Numbered from the stretch's first letter, positions 27,174 to 36,159 are shown. The stretch: DNA of 64,000 nt from Polyangiaceae bacterium (GCA_016933275.1 JAFGBI010000126.1:1-64000), one strand, 5' to 3'. Program-made: numbers and translations. The notes: generated by a model from the sequence alone, not told the origin.

Positions 27174-28370
27174 TCAACCCGCGGCTGCTACCCGATTGCG
27201 GCCGCTGTTCTTGGCCAGATAGAGCCGCCGGTCGGCGACTTCGACCAGCTCCTGCCCTCCGTTCTCGTCAGTGGGTTGCAGGGAGGCACACCCGACACTG
27301 ATCGACACGGGGATGAGCGTGCCTTCATGATGGACCTGGGCAGTGGCCACGGCGGCCCGCAGTCGTTCCCCCACCCGCGCCGCGGACTTCAGGTCCGAGC
27401 CGCGGAGGAGGACCACGAACTCCTCCCCGCCAACCCGGGCAAAAATGTCCTCGGTCCGTAGCCGCTGCATCACGATCGCCGCTACACGCCGCAGCACCGT
27501 GTCACCCGCCGGGTGGCCGTGCGTGTCGTTGACCTGCTTGAAGTGGTCGAGGTCGAAGAGGACGAGGCCGACCTCGGTCGCGTGTCGGATGGCATAGGCC
27601 ACCTCGGCCGTGAGACGCTCCTCGAAATGTTGCCGGTTGTAGGCTCCGGTCAAGGCGTCTCGCTTGCTCGATTCGTAGAGCTGCCGGAGGACATCCTCCT
27701 GATGAACGTCCACGCAGGTGTACCGGAAGGCTACCCGCGGCCCGAGCTGCAGCGTGTCTCCGTCCGCGAGCACGGCGGCGGTCGTCTTGGCGCCGTTCAC
27801 GAAGGTTCCGTTCCGAGAGCCTCGATCCTCGACGTGGTGGTGCCCCTCGCGCCAAATCACCGCCGCGTGCACCCGGCTGACACCGGGATCGTTCACGCTG
27901 ATCGCGTTGGAGGGGTGCCGACCGAGGAGCACCTCGTCATCACCCAGGGAACGGACGTCTCCTGCCTCGGCGCCATCGAGTCGCAGAAGAAGGATCCGGT
28001 CGCGCGCGACGGGCGCGGTGAAGAATGCATCGACCTCGGTCGATCTCGGCTCGTCCGTGTCGCGGCTTCCCTCGGGCAAGATGGATCGGAAGGTCAGCGA
28101 TGCCCGGCCGCTCGACAGGGGCGGCTCCGACCGGTGGGGCAAGGTCGCAGCGGGCACGGCGATTCTGACCGCGGGGGCGTCCGCCGGTGGTTCGGGCGGC
28201 ATCATCGCAGCACGCCCGGCTTCCGCGTCGGTGACATCGCACGAGGTCTCCGCGACGCGGACCGCCGGCATCGTGGGGACCGTGATGGCCGTGGCGAGTG
28301 AGCGTTTCTGCGCTGCACCCGCTTCGGGCGTGGTGGTCCCGGCCGGAGGCGACTTGTCCTTCCCAGTCAC
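27174..28370 (-). CDS. FHA-GGDEF diguanylate cyclase
   Basis: From GTG 28370 the protein is 398 aa; the frame is open to 28811, but the extra residues are Arg/Ser/Pro-rich. Residues 1-135 are low-complexity. A canonical FHA domain (about 140-218) has LLGRHPSNAISV, VSRVHA and GSRNGTFVNG, so the phosphothreonine-binding Arg, Ser and Asn are present. The GGDEF domain (about 235-398) has FDLDHFKQVNDTHGHPAGD, the active-site GGEEF at 314-318 and an RTED I-site at 305-308 for product inhibition. It should make c-di-GMP from GTP, with activity tied to a Ser/Thr kinase through FHA binding. The N-terminal start is uncertain. Confidence 0.88.
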   Translation of the reverse strand: MTGKDKSPPAGTTTPEAGAAQKRSLATAITVPTMPAVRVAETSCDVTDAEAGRAAMMPPEPPADAPAVRIAVPAATLPHRSEPPLSSGRASLTFRSILPEGSRDTDEPRSTEVDAFFTAPVARDRILLLRLDGAEAGDVRSLGDDEVLLGRHPSNAISVNDPGVSRVHAAVIWREGHHHVEDRGSRNGTFVNGAKTTAAVLADGDTLQLGPRVAFRYTCVDVHQEDVLRQLYESSKRDALTGAYNRQHFEERLTAEVAYAIRHATEVGLVLFDLDHFKQVNDTHGHPAGDTVLRRVAAIVMQRLRTEDIFARVGGEEFVVLLRGSDLKSAARVGERLRAAVATAQVHHEGTLIPVSISVGCASLQPTDENGGQELVEVADRRLYLAKNSGRNRVAAAG

Positions 28371-28712
28371 GAGTGCAGCATGCCACGAATCCGCGCGTCT
28401 TGTCAGACGCCGCCGAGCCGACCCATCGAGGACCGAGCCGCGCGTCGGTTGCCGCGAGGACGGCGAAATCGGCCGCCACGACGGTTCGGTGCGAGTCAGG
28501 GTTCGACGGTCTGTTCCGCGCCAGGGTCGGCCCTCTGGCCCCGCGGCCCGGTGCAAACTGCCATTGGCTGCGGGAGGAGCCATCCGATAGAAGGCCACGA
28601 GCCGACGTCTTCGTGGGGAACGAGCCTCGCGGCTGGACCTTTCGGTTTGGCCGAGGGGTCGCGAAAAGCGGAGAGCGGTGATATACGAAACCAGCACCGC
28701 GAGGACAGAACG
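28371..28712. other. 342-bp divergent region between FHA-GGDEF gene and frr
   Basis: The region would hold both promoters. The diguanylate cyclase frame is open through it, so part may be coding if a start further upstream is used. I see no clear sigma-70 boxes or repeats. Confidence 0.4.
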
Positions 28713-29270
28713 ATGATCGATGAGGCTCTCGGTGAGCTCCGCACCGCTACTGGCAAGACAATCGAGGCCCTCAGGCGGGAATTGGGGAGGCTCCGGACCG
28801 GTCGAGCGCACGCTGGGATGCTCGACTCGATTCGGATCGACTACTATGGGCAGTCAACGCCGCTCGCGCAGATGGCGACGATCGCGATCCCCGAGCCTCG
28901 GCTCATCACCGTCAAGGCGTGGGAGAAGAAGCAGGTGCAGGCGATCGACAAGGCGATCCGGGAGAGTGATCTGGGCTTCAATCCGCAGGTTGACGGTGAC
29001 CTGATCCGTATCCCGGTGCCCCCGCTCAGCGAGGAGCGCCGTCGCGATCTGGTGAAGATCGCCAAGCGCACCGGTGAGGAAGCCAAGGTGGGGATCCGAA
29101 AGGCGCGGCACGAGTGCATCGACCTCCTGAACGAGATCAAGAAGGAGGGAGATGCGAGCGAGGACGTCGTGGAGAGGGCCAAGAAGAAGGCCGAGGACGT
29201 CGTGCACGAGGCCGTTGCCGAGGTGGACAACGTGGTCGCGGCCAAGGAGAAGGACATCCTCGTCGTCTGA
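28713..29270 (+). CDS. frr: ribosome recycling factor
   Basis: The 185-aa length is exactly typical. Family motifs are GRAHAGMLDSIRIDYYG, TPLAQMATIAIPEPRLI, ESDLGFNPQVDGDLIRIPVPPLSEERRRDLVK and RRKA-type helix residues near IRKARHE. RRF, with EF-G, splits post-termination ribosomes into subunits. ATG 28713 follows an AGGACAG-like ribosome site. In most bacteria frr follows tsf-pyrH; here those genes are absent and frr stands alone between the diguanylate cyclase and phosphatase genes. Confidence 0.97.
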   Translation: MIDEALGELRTATGKTIEALRRELGRLRTGRAHAGMLDSIRIDYYGQSTPLAQMATIAIPEPRLITVKAWEKKQVQAIDKAIRESDLGFNPQVDGDLIRIPVPPLSEERRRDLVKIAKRTGEEAKVGIRKARHECIDLLNEIKKEGDASEDVVERAKKKAEDVVHEAVAEVDNVVAAKEKDILVV

Positions 29271-29618
29271 TCCTGAGTGGTGCGCCTCCCTGGGGTCCCA
29301 TTGATCGCCTTCCGGTCCTGCGTCGCTGTGGGCGAACCACGTGAAGAATTCGGCGGCGGCAGTCGATTGGGGCGGGGACTCAAGGTGAGACGAACCGGGG
29401 GAAGCGGGATCCCGGTGGGGCTCATCTCACCCTGCGTTCACCTCTGGCCGACCTCATCTCCGAGGGAGCGCGCGGCCCCGGAGGCGAAACGCCGGGGTAC
29501 GGCGCCGAGGCGTACCGTCGGAGGCGGGACCAGCGTGCGACGGCGGCCGCACTCGCGGCTCGACAATCCGTGGATCCCCAGGTGACCGAGGGAGGCGTAC
29601 GCCCGAGGCGGTGGCAGT
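29271..29618. other. 348-bp intergenic stretch after frr, no gene recognised
   Basis: Frames here translate to Arg/Gly-rich shadow sequence. No tRNA or convincing hairpin is seen before the palindromic element that starts at about 29619. Confidence 0.45.
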
Positions 29619-29779
29619 CCTAGAGCAGCAACCAGGTTGATTGCTGCGTCAAATCAACAACCTAGAGCACCGGACCGGCAGCAGATCTCTCCAGAGGCAG
29701 CGCTGGAAACGCGTCCTCGCCTCGCGCGGACGCGTTTCCAGCGCTGTCGTTGCTGTTGGTAACCTGATCGGTGCTCTAG
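29619..29779. repeat. ~160-bp palindromic repeat element
   Basis: The core is a perfect 19-bp stem, 29698-29716 with 29728-29746, around an 11-base loop. Outer arms TAGAGCACCG (29663-29672) and CGGTGCTCTA (29769-29778) are also complementary. A further CTAGAGCA at 29620-29627 precedes an inner hairpin-like AGGTTGA...TCAACAACCT. Both strands translate to nearly the same peptide (QRQRWKRV...RGRVSSA), the signature of symmetry rather than coding. I recall similar TAGAGCACCGGATCAGG-type intergenic repeats in Sorangium-like genomes, but this is from memory. It may be a MITE- or REP-like element. It lies about 120 bases before the phosphatase gene. Confidence 0.75.
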
Positions 29780-29834
29780 CGAGGTGGCGAATCCGAGCGG
29801 TCGCCGTTCTCCGCGGCTTACTTCCCCGCCCTTC

Positions 29835-29864
29835 TTGACAATGGCCAGTGTGGCGTGAAACCTT
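29835..29864 (+). promoter_or_regulatory. possible sigma-70 promoter of the PP2C gene
   Basis: A perfect -35 box TTGACA (29835-29840) is followed at 18 bases by a poor -10 (AACCTT, 29859-29864). The 11 bases CTTGACAATGG are identical to the promoter region at 43802-43812 ahead of the gliding locus. The weak -10 box keeps confidence low. Confidence 0.35.
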
Positions 29865-29898
29865 TTAGAGAACGGCATCGCGGACGTCCGTGGGGCGT

Positions 29899-30960
29899 AT
29901 GGTGGCAGAAGAAGACCGAGTTCGCTTGCGTGCGGTGGCAGCTGGCATCAGCGACGTGGGGCTTCAGCGTGACCACAACGAGGACAGCTTCGCGATCCTG
30001 AACGATCAGGAGCTCTACGTCGTCGCCGATGGCATGGGTGGGCATCGCGCCGGCGACGTGGCGAGCCGGCTCGCGATCGATGCGATCGTGGATTTCTTTC
30101 GCGCGACGGCTGTGGAGGATGTCACCTGGCCATTCCACTTCGACTCCAGGCTGTCGGAGGAAGAGAACCGGCTGCTGACGGGGATTCGGATCGCGAACCG
30201 GCAGATCATCGAGCGAAGCTCGCGGCTGCGCGAATGCCACGGGATGGGTACGACGGTGGTGGGCGCGCTCTTCAGCTCCAAGAAGCGCCGCATGTTCATC
30301 GGGCACGTCGGTGATAGTCGCGCCTATCGCATCCGGGGGGGCGAGATCCGGCTCATGACGCGCGACCACTCACTCGTGAATGACTACCTCCTGGCCATGC
30401 CAGAGCTCACCGAGGAGCAGCGGAGCGAGCTGCCGAAGAACGTCATCACCCGGGCGCTCGGGATGCAGGACCACGTGACGGTGGACCTCCAGAGCGACGA
30501 GTGCCAAAAAGGAGATGTCTATGTCCTCTGCTCCGACGGATTGAGCGGGATGATCGAGGACCAGGAGCTCCTGGACGTCGTGCTCGGGACGCCGGATCCT
30601 CCGGATGCGTGCCGGCGTCTGGTCGGGATGGCGAACGAGCACGGGGGCGAGGACAACATCACCGCGGTCATCGTTCGTATCAGCTCGGTGGCGACCGAGA
30701 CGCTGCGCCCGGAGAGCGCAGAGGCGAAGAAGGCGCCCTTCGAGCCTGTCCTCGGGGGGCGGCCGCTGGTGCCGGGAGCCGGGGGTGCCGACCACCGTGC
30801 GGCTGAGGTCGCGAAAGCGCCGCCGTCGGCACCCGAAGGTGGTGACGCTGCCGCGGTGGCTCCGGCTGCCGACGCCCCGACCCCCTCGGACGGCGCGACC
30901 GGAACCGGGCAGGTCTCTTCTGGATCGGCGGACTCGGAACCGGTCGAGCGGGAAGGGTGA
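29899..30960 (+). CDS. PP2C-family Ser/Thr protein phosphatase
   Basis: The 353-aa protein has a PP2C domain (about 12-265) with the metal-binding Asp residues in QRDHNEDSF (25-31), VADGMGGH (Asp44), CSDGLSGMI and GGEDNITAVIV, plus GHVGDSRAYR. All are present, so Mn/Mg-dependent dephosphorylation of Ser/Thr is expected. The C-terminal ~85 residues are Ala/Pro/Ser-rich and disordered, and no membrane helix is seen, so it is cytoplasmic. It could reverse the action of the two kinases in this window. A GTG at 29890 is an alternative start three codons upstream. Confidence 0.93.
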   Translation: MVAEEDRVRLRAVAAGISDVGLQRDHNEDSFAILNDQELYVVADGMGGHRAGDVASRLAIDAIVDFFRATAVEDVTWPFHFDSRLSEEENRLLTGIRIANRQIIERSSRLRECHGMGTTVVGALFSSKKRRMFIGHVGDSRAYRIRGGEIRLMTRDHSLVNDYLLAMPELTEEQRSELPKNVITRALGMQDHVTVDLQSDECQKGDVYVLCSDGLSGMIEDQELLDVVLGTPDPPDACRRLVGMANEHGGEDNITAVIVRISSVATETLRPESAEAKKAPFEPVLGGRPLVPGAGGADHRAAEVAKAPPSAPEGGDAAAVAPAADAPTPSDGATGTGQVSSGSADSEPVEREG

Positions 30961-31086
30961 GTGACCAGCTCGTTCGGGCGGATCGCGGCATGTCCTCGCA
31001 ACCGTTTCGGCTGACGGGGACCGACCGGTGGCCGACTGAGCGGGGACCTCTCGGTTCGCTCTCCCTCCTCGACCACCGCGGGGAAT

Positions 31087-31677
31087 TCAGCTTTCGCAGT
31101 TCTCGAAGACGAACGCAGCGTGAAACTCGCACGAGTACCCGGGATTGGATCCCTGGATCGTGTTGATGCAGCTCACGCTGGCCCACACCTTCCCCTCGCC
31201 GATCTGCTGGACCGGGCTCACGGTGAAGGTGCAGTCGGTCGACCTGATGGAGTCTGCGAACGGCGCGACGAAGTTCGCCTGGCCGGTGCCGGTGTAGCTT
31301 TGCTCCCCCGTCGACTCCACGTTCCCGTTCACGAAGAACGCGGTCGTGCCCTGCCCAACCGATCCTGTAATGGAATAGCCGGACCCGGATCGGGAGACTC
31401 GACAGTCGACGTTGGCGTCGTTCTTTCCATCCTCGACGCGAGTACCGACGGTCGTGTCCGTCGTCATCTCCGGGCCCGGGATGTTGACGGGAATGACGTA
31501 GGGGCCGACCCCGCACCCGCCGGTGCTGGGGGCGATTCTCACCGCCGCGCGGGGAGTGGCGCCGGGGGAGTCGGTACAGGCAGCGAGGGCAACGAGCACG
31601 AGCGCGGGGCCAGACGAGATGAACACCCGCGGGAAGCGCGCGTACGGCCGGCCAGGTCCAGGGTGACGACGGGTCAT
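31087..31677 (-). CDS. hypothetical lipoprotein
   Basis: A 196-aa protein whose ATG at 31677 is preceded by AAGGGG at good spacing. The signal peptide is long and basic (RRH...R) with a perfect lipobox LAAC (Cys34). The mature domain is beta-rich (SGSGYSITGSVGQGTTAFFVNG, GQANFVAPFADSIRSTDCTFTV) with six further Cys that may form disulfides. No family is recognised. It is convergent with the phosphatase gene. Confidence 0.8.
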   Translation of the reverse strand: MTRRHPGPGRPYARFPRVFISSGPALVLVALAACTDSPGATPRAAVRIAPSTGGCGVGPYVIPVNIPGPEMTTDTTVGTRVEDGKNDANVDCRVSRSGSGYSITGSVGQGTTAFFVNGNVESTGEQSYTGTGQANFVAPFADSIRSTDCTFTVSPVQQIGEGKVWASVSCINTIQGSNPGYSCEFHAAFVFENCES

Positions 31678-31944
31678 GGGATTCCCCTTCCGGTTGGTCT
31701 TCGTCGTCTCTTTAGCCCAATCCCCGTATGAAACAAATGGGCAGTGCAATCAGGACGTTCGACGTCACGGCCTCAAGGGACCAGGACCATGCGCTCGGCC
31801 CGGCCTCCGCGTTGGGAAGAGGAGGAGACCGCCTCGTCCGGCCGCCGCAGGCCGCGGGTCCAAGGAACGGCCAGGCGGGCGCGGCCAAATCCACTGGCTT
31901 CCAGCGAGCTCAGCGTTCGGCGTCGGCCCGGCGCGCCGATCTCG

Positions 31945-32017
31945 GGTGAGTGACGGGAATTGAACCCGCGACACCTGGAGCCACAATCCAGTGCTCTACC
32001 ACTGAGCTACACCCACC
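31945..32017 (-). tRNA. tRNA-His (GTG anticodon)
   Basis: The minus strand folds as a tRNA: a G(-1) then acceptor GTGGGTG pairing with CACTCAC, D-arm AGCTCAGTGGTAGAGC, anticodon arm CTGGA-TTGTGGC-TCCAG with anticodon GTG, and T-arm GCGGG-TTCAATT-CCCGT. The discriminator C73 opposite G(-1) is the tRNA-His identity pair. CCA is not encoded (CCG follows). It has an isolated position with no rRNA nearby. Confidence 0.95.
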
Positions 32018-32278
32018 AAGGGGGTCGGCGTCCGCGGGTGCGGTACCGACCGCTGCGAGGCCGAGGGTTTAGCCGAGGACGAGGGCTTCGGCAAGGGATC
32101 CCCGGGGTCGGTGGCCGCCCCAGGGTGAAGTTCGGGGCCGCGCCGGCCGTAGCGCCGGTGCGAGGTTTACTCCGCGACCGTTGCCCGATACCCTGCGCAG
32201 TCGATGGGATCGCTCCGGCCGCGATGCGTACCGGCACGTTTCCCAGTCTCGCATCGATAACGGAAGGGGTCGAGGCCA

Positions 32279-33736
32279 ATGCGCGGGAAGATCATCGCCG
32301 TCAACGCCGGCATCCTCCTCTTGGTTGGGCTGCTCACCTATGCACTCCTCGCGAGCTCCCTCGCGGGGGTTCTGCAGAACCAGATCGAGCGCAAGCAGGA
32401 GGTGGGGAGGTCGCTTCGTGGTGCCGCTGCACAGCTGGCGCTCGATGGGCTGCGGGTCGAACGTTGGCTTTCCACCCGAACGACCGGGAAGGACGTTCGC
32501 GCGGTGTATGCCGGCGGCACCGAGTCGGCGCGGCAAGAGGCCGCCACGGTCCAAGCGAACGAGCTCTACAAGGCCGCGATTGCCGAGCCGAATTTCGAAC
32601 GAATGGCCCCGAACCTGGTGTTGTTCGTGGACGCGCGCGGCGTCGCCATGGGGCGAAACGGCTCGAATCTGATGCGCGGGGAGAAGATCGCGGACGCCCA
32701 TCCGTCCCTTGCGGAGGCGTTGAAGACGGGCGTAACCACAAGCGATCTTTGGGTACATCGCGGACGTCAGGAGCAATGGTTGGCAAGCTATGCACCCGTC
32801 CACGGAGACGATGGCAACATCGTCGGCGCGGTGATCGTCGGGACGCCGCTCACCGACGACCGGCTGGCGCGGACGAGCGAGCTTTCCAGCGGCTATCTCC
32901 TTTTTGCCGCGGTCGTCGAGGGCGAGCGGCTCGAACTGCTCGCCAACAGTCGCAAGGCGCCGCCGGCCGTCGTCGCGGGGGTCACGCAGCCAGCGGTCGC
33001 CGCGCTCGCCAGGACCGCCATCGAGGACCGGAAGACGAGCGGAGGCGACGTAACGAGCGCCGGTCACATCGTTGGGGTCACTCCGCTCATCGGCTATGGA
33101 AGTCGTGGGGTTCTGGTGGCGGCGGTCCCGGCCTCTCTGGTCGCCAGCCTTGCCGGTGAGCTCTGGCCAGTGTTCGCGGTGACCGCCCTCGGGCTGATCC
33201 TGGTCATCGTGGCGGGATACCTCCTTGGCAATTACTTTCAGAGTCCAATCGGCCAGATCGAGGAAGGTCTGCTGGCGATCATCAACGGCCGTACTGACAT
33301 CCGCTTCGAGCTGGAGCACGCGGAGCTCGGCGGCCTCGTGTTCCGAATCAATTCGCTGCTCAACGCCCTCATGGGCGTCCCCGAGGACACGACGGACGAG
33401 CACGGTCGGCCATCCGCGGCGCCATCTGCCGGTCATTTTCAGGACGCGCTCGGGGTGGACGAGAGCTCGATTCATGCGCAGAACGTGGACCCTGGCTACG
33501 CCGAAGCCCTCGCCGCAGAGCCAGACGACGCTTACTACGAACGGGTCTTTCGCGACTACCTGGCCGCGAAACGGGAGGTTGGCGATCCCGTGGAACACAT
33601 CACGCGCCCCGCGTTCACCCAGAAGCTCCAACAGAGCGAGGCGGAGGTGTCGCGGAAGCACGGTCGACCTGTTCGGTATCGGGTCGAAGTGCGCGGCAAC
33701 GCCGTCGTCCTCATCGCCATCCCCCTCCGTAGCTGA
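32279..33736 (+). CDS. MXAN_5187-like membrane sensor protein
   Basis: The 485-aa protein has a membrane helix near residues 5-28, a periplasmic sensing region (about 30-295) that looks like a Cache/double-Cache fold (LVLFVDARGVAMGRNGSN, WLASYAPVHGDDGNIVGAVIVG), a second helix (about 300-322), a HAMP-like linker (FQSPIGQIEEGLLAIING) and a cytoplasmic C-terminal domain (about 415-485; YYERVFRDYLAAKREVG, ITRPAFTQKLQQSEAEVSRK). The last resembles the C-terminal domain named after M. xanthus MXAN_5187. No kinase, cyclase or methyl-accepting domain is fused, so it likely signals by protein contact. It is divergent from tRNA-His. Confidence 0.8.
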   Translation: MRGKIIAVNAGILLLVGLLTYALLASSLAGVLQNQIERKQEVGRSLRGAAAQLALDGLRVERWLSTRTTGKDVRAVYAGGTESARQEAATVQANELYKAAIAEPNFERMAPNLVLFVDARGVAMGRNGSNLMRGEKIADAHPSLAEALKTGVTTSDLWVHRGRQEQWLASYAPVHGDDGNIVGAVIVGTPLTDDRLARTSELSSGYLLFAAVVEGERLELLANSRKAPPAVVAGVTQPAVAALARTAIEDRKTSGGDVTSAGHIVGVTPLIGYGSRGVLVAAVPASLVASLAGELWPVFAVTALGLILVIVAGYLLGNYFQSPIGQIEEGLLAIINGRTDIRFELEHAELGGLVFRINSLLNALMGVPEDTTDEHGRPSAAPSAGHFQDALGVDESSIHAQNVDPGYAEALAAEPDDAYYERVFRDYLAAKREVGDPVEHITRPAFTQKLQQSEAEVSRKHGRPVRYRVEVRGNAVVLIAIPLRS

Positions 33737-34020
33737 GCGCGCATCGAGGGTACGGCCGTCCCTCGCCGCAATCCCCTGACCCGGCGGCGGCGGAACCACA
33801 CAGGCCATCAGCGGTCAGGTAGAACGCGGAGACCCTGACTGCTGACGCCGGACTGCTGATGGTCACGAGAACATCGAGGGACATTCTGCCAGGTCCGGCC
33901 AAGATCACACCGCCAAGGGACCAGACTGGGCCCATACCCCATGCTGGCGGAGCAGGAACCAAGCAGGCCGGCGGGGGTCAGCGGTTGGCTGTCGGGCAAG
34001 ACGCGGAGAAGGAGGCGTGC
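33737..34020. other. intergenic stretch with CTGACCGCTGA-type motifs
   Basis: No gene is seen. CATCAGCGGTCAG (33806-33818) is the reverse complement of a motif shared with 728-739, and CTGACTGCTGAC / GGACTGCTGATGG follow at 33835-33862. Together with the 32-bp block at 34021, this resembles the surroundings of the truncated gene at 88-717 and may be a relic of the same element type. Confidence 0.5.
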
Positions 34021-34052
34021 GGCATGGCGGACTGGGAGGCGCGAAATCCAGG
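34021..34052 (+). repeat. 32-bp repeat block, copy 2
   Basis: This matches 51-82 at 30 of 32 positions in the same orientation. The sequences diverge immediately after the shared AAATCCAGG. No gene fragment follows here; the next gene starts at 34225. Confidence 0.7.
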
Positions 34053-34224
34053 GTGAAGACACTCCCTAGAGACCCCCCCACGGGGATTCGCTCAGTGGGT
34101 TGGGTGGGCTCTCCCTACCCGCCCTCGAATGGAGAGCGCCGGGAGATAGCGCCTGCGCGGCGACGGTGCATGAGCTATAAGCCCATCCGCCGGCGCGCCC
34201 TTGGTGCCGCCGGGCGAAGGCGCC

Positions 34225-34980
34225 ATGGGTCTGTTCGACATCTTCAGCAGCAAGAAGTCTTCCGAAGGGGCAAGCAAGAAGAAGACGGAACGTGAGCTCT
34301 CGCGCCTGGCGCGGCTCGCCGCCGACAAGATGGCCCAGAACTTCGACCGGCAGGAGGCGATCGAGCAGCTCGCTGCGATGGGAACTGCGGAGAGCGCGGC
34401 CGCCCTCCTGAAGCGCTTCAACTGGTCGATGGATCCCTCGATCACCGACCACGAAGAGAAGGAGGCCGCGGCGCGCGGGGTCGTGAACGCGGGCAGTGCA
34501 GCGCTCGAACCGCTTCGGGTGTATGCGGGCAACGCCGAGAGCCTCACCTGGCCCATCAAGGTCCTCCGCCAGATCGTGCCAGCCGAGGATCTGGTGGACG
34601 AACTGCTCGGGGTACTTGATGAATTCGACACGGAGTATGTGCGCAACATCGAGCCGAAGCGCCAGCTCCTCATCACGTTGGAGGAGTTGCCTTCCCCCGA
34701 GGTCCGCGAGGCGATCGAGCCGTTCCTCACCGACATGAGCGAGCCTGTCCGCTACGCGGCGGTCACCACCACCTTCGCGTGCAAGGATCCAGCGAGCATT
34801 GCGCCGCTGGTCGAGGCGCTCACCGAGGAAGAGAGCCTACGGATTCGCAATCGTATCGCTCTCGGGCTGACCGAGGCCGGGTGGGTGATTCCGGCAGAGT
34901 TTCACGCGGCGGTTGCCGAGAGCCTGCCTCCGGAGTTCGTGCTCGACGGTGACCGCGTCCAGCGCAGGAGCCTGCCGTAG
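34225..34980 (+). CDS. HEAT-repeat protein
   Basis: This 251-aa cytoplasmic protein starts at an ATG preceded by GGGCGAAGG. It has a short basic segment (FSSKKSSEGASKKKTERELS), then helical HEAT/ARM-type repeats (about 28-215): ARLAADKMAQNFDRQEAIEQLAAMG, VREAIEPFLTDMSEPVRYAAVTT and LVEALTEEESLRIRNRIALGL. HEAT repeats bind proteins; there is no enzyme motif. Similar small HEAT proteins are widespread in myxobacteria. No partner can be deduced from its isolated position. Confidence 0.85.
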   Translation: MGLFDIFSSKKSSEGASKKKTERELSRLARLAADKMAQNFDRQEAIEQLAAMGTAESAAALLKRFNWSMDPSITDHEEKEAAARGVVNAGSAALEPLRVYAGNAESLTWPIKVLRQIVPAEDLVDELLGVLDEFDTEYVRNIEPKRQLLITLEELPSPEVREAIEPFLTDMSEPVRYAAVTTTFACKDPASIAPLVEALTEEESLRIRNRIALGLTEAGWVIPAEFHAAVAESLPPEFVLDGDRVQRRSLP

Positions 34981-35229
34981 GGGCGGGCCGTAGCCGCTCA
35001 CGGACTTCTGGGCTTGAGACGACCGGCCGCGTCCGCTGCGCCGACGGGGCTCCTGGCGACGGGACCGTGCCCGACGAGGCTGGACGCGGCGGCCGTTGGG
35101 TGTCGAACATCGAGGCTCGGGTAGCACATGCGGGATGCGCCAAGCGTACGGCCTTGACACGAAGGCCGTGACCGAGATCCCTCAGCCACGGCCATTTTCG
35201 ACTGGGATCCTCTCGGATCCGAACTCGGT

Positions 35230-36159
35230 CTAGTCCGAGATCCGATACCGCGTTGGCAGGAAGATGCTGAACCCGATCGTGAAGAACTGGTTGAACCGGT
35301 ACATCCGGTCTTCCTTCGTGATGGACGAATCCGGAAAATCACCGTCCGGATCCCCGCCAGCCGTATCGAATCCACCGTCGTTCCAGGCGAACGGAAGGAG
35401 TCGATACTGGGGAACGATGCCGAGCCACTGAGTGGCCCAGAACGTCAAGCCGAAACCGACGGTGGGGCCGACGGTCATGCGGCTCTTGCGTTCGAACGCC
35501 TCATGACCGCTGCACGCATCCAGATCCGAGTCCGAATTCGGACCGCAATCGACACGCTCCTTCAGCCCGACGAACGCCGCTCCTAGGAAGAAGAACATCT
35601 CGGTGTCGATGAAGATCTTCTTGAACAGCGATACCTTCCCACGGAAGGGAACGCCGGTGATCTGCGGAGCGGCGACCCAGCTGATCTCACCCAGCTGTTC
35701 CTCGAACTCGGAGCCCATGTTCACGGCGGTGAGTCGGCAATCGGTCTCGGTTGCGCTCGGTCCCTCGGCGTCGCCGGCGGAGTTGCGACAATCGCGATCC
35801 GCGTTCACCTGTTGGATCTTCTCGGTGAGCCCTGCCGTGAGGTGGAGCGGATCGGGCGCGAATCCTCCCCAGACCCCAAGCGACAACCAGTCAGTAAAAT
35901 TGTAATCGAGCTGGATGCCCGGAATGATGGTGCGCTGGTAGTGGTCGAGCAGGGTGAAGGTTGCCGAAGGCATGATCGTCAACCTCCCCTGGCGGTACAG
36001 CCGGAGCTTGCGTACCGCGGGAGCGCCCGCCAAGGGACCCGTGAGGAGGATCTCCTGCGCCTGTGCAGTTTCGGTAGCTGCGAGGAGCCCGAAACCAGCA
36101 GCGAGGGCGAGGAGCAGTCGTCGCGTGGTGGCCGTCGTCTTCATGATCGTCGTCCGCAT
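35230..36159 (-). CDS. outer-membrane beta-barrel protein (GltA/GltB-type family)
   Basis: The 309-aa exported protein starts at ATG 36159 behind an AGGAGG ribosome site. Its signal peptide ends AQAQE, and then strands of a barrel follow: RQGRLTIMPSATFTLLDHYQRT, IQLDYNFTDWLSLGVWGGF, FFLGAAFVGLKE, TVGPTVGFGLTFWATQWLGI, and FTIGFSIFLPTRYRISD. This is the myxobacterial barrel family that, as I recall, also holds gliding proteins GltA and GltB. An insert with Cys (DRDCRNS, TDCRLT, DCGPNSDSDLDACSG) may be an outer loop. It lies 17 bases downstream of a related barrel gene, as gltA and gltB are adjacent in M. xanthus. The motility role is inferred. Confidence 0.82.
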   Translation of the reverse strand: MRTTIMKTTATTRRLLLALAAGFGLLAATETAQAQEILLTGPLAGAPAVRKLRLYRQGRLTIMPSATFTLLDHYQRTIIPGIQLDYNFTDWLSLGVWGGFAPDPLHLTAGLTEKIQQVNADRDCRNSAGDAEGPSATETDCRLTAVNMGSEFEEQLGEISWVAAPQITGVPFRGKVSLFKKIFIDTEMFFFLGAAFVGLKERVDCGPNSDSDLDACSGHEAFERKSRMTVGPTVGFGLTFWATQWLGIVPQYRLLPFAWNDGGFDTAGGDPDGDFPDSSITKEDRMYRFNQFFTIGFSIFLPTRYRISD

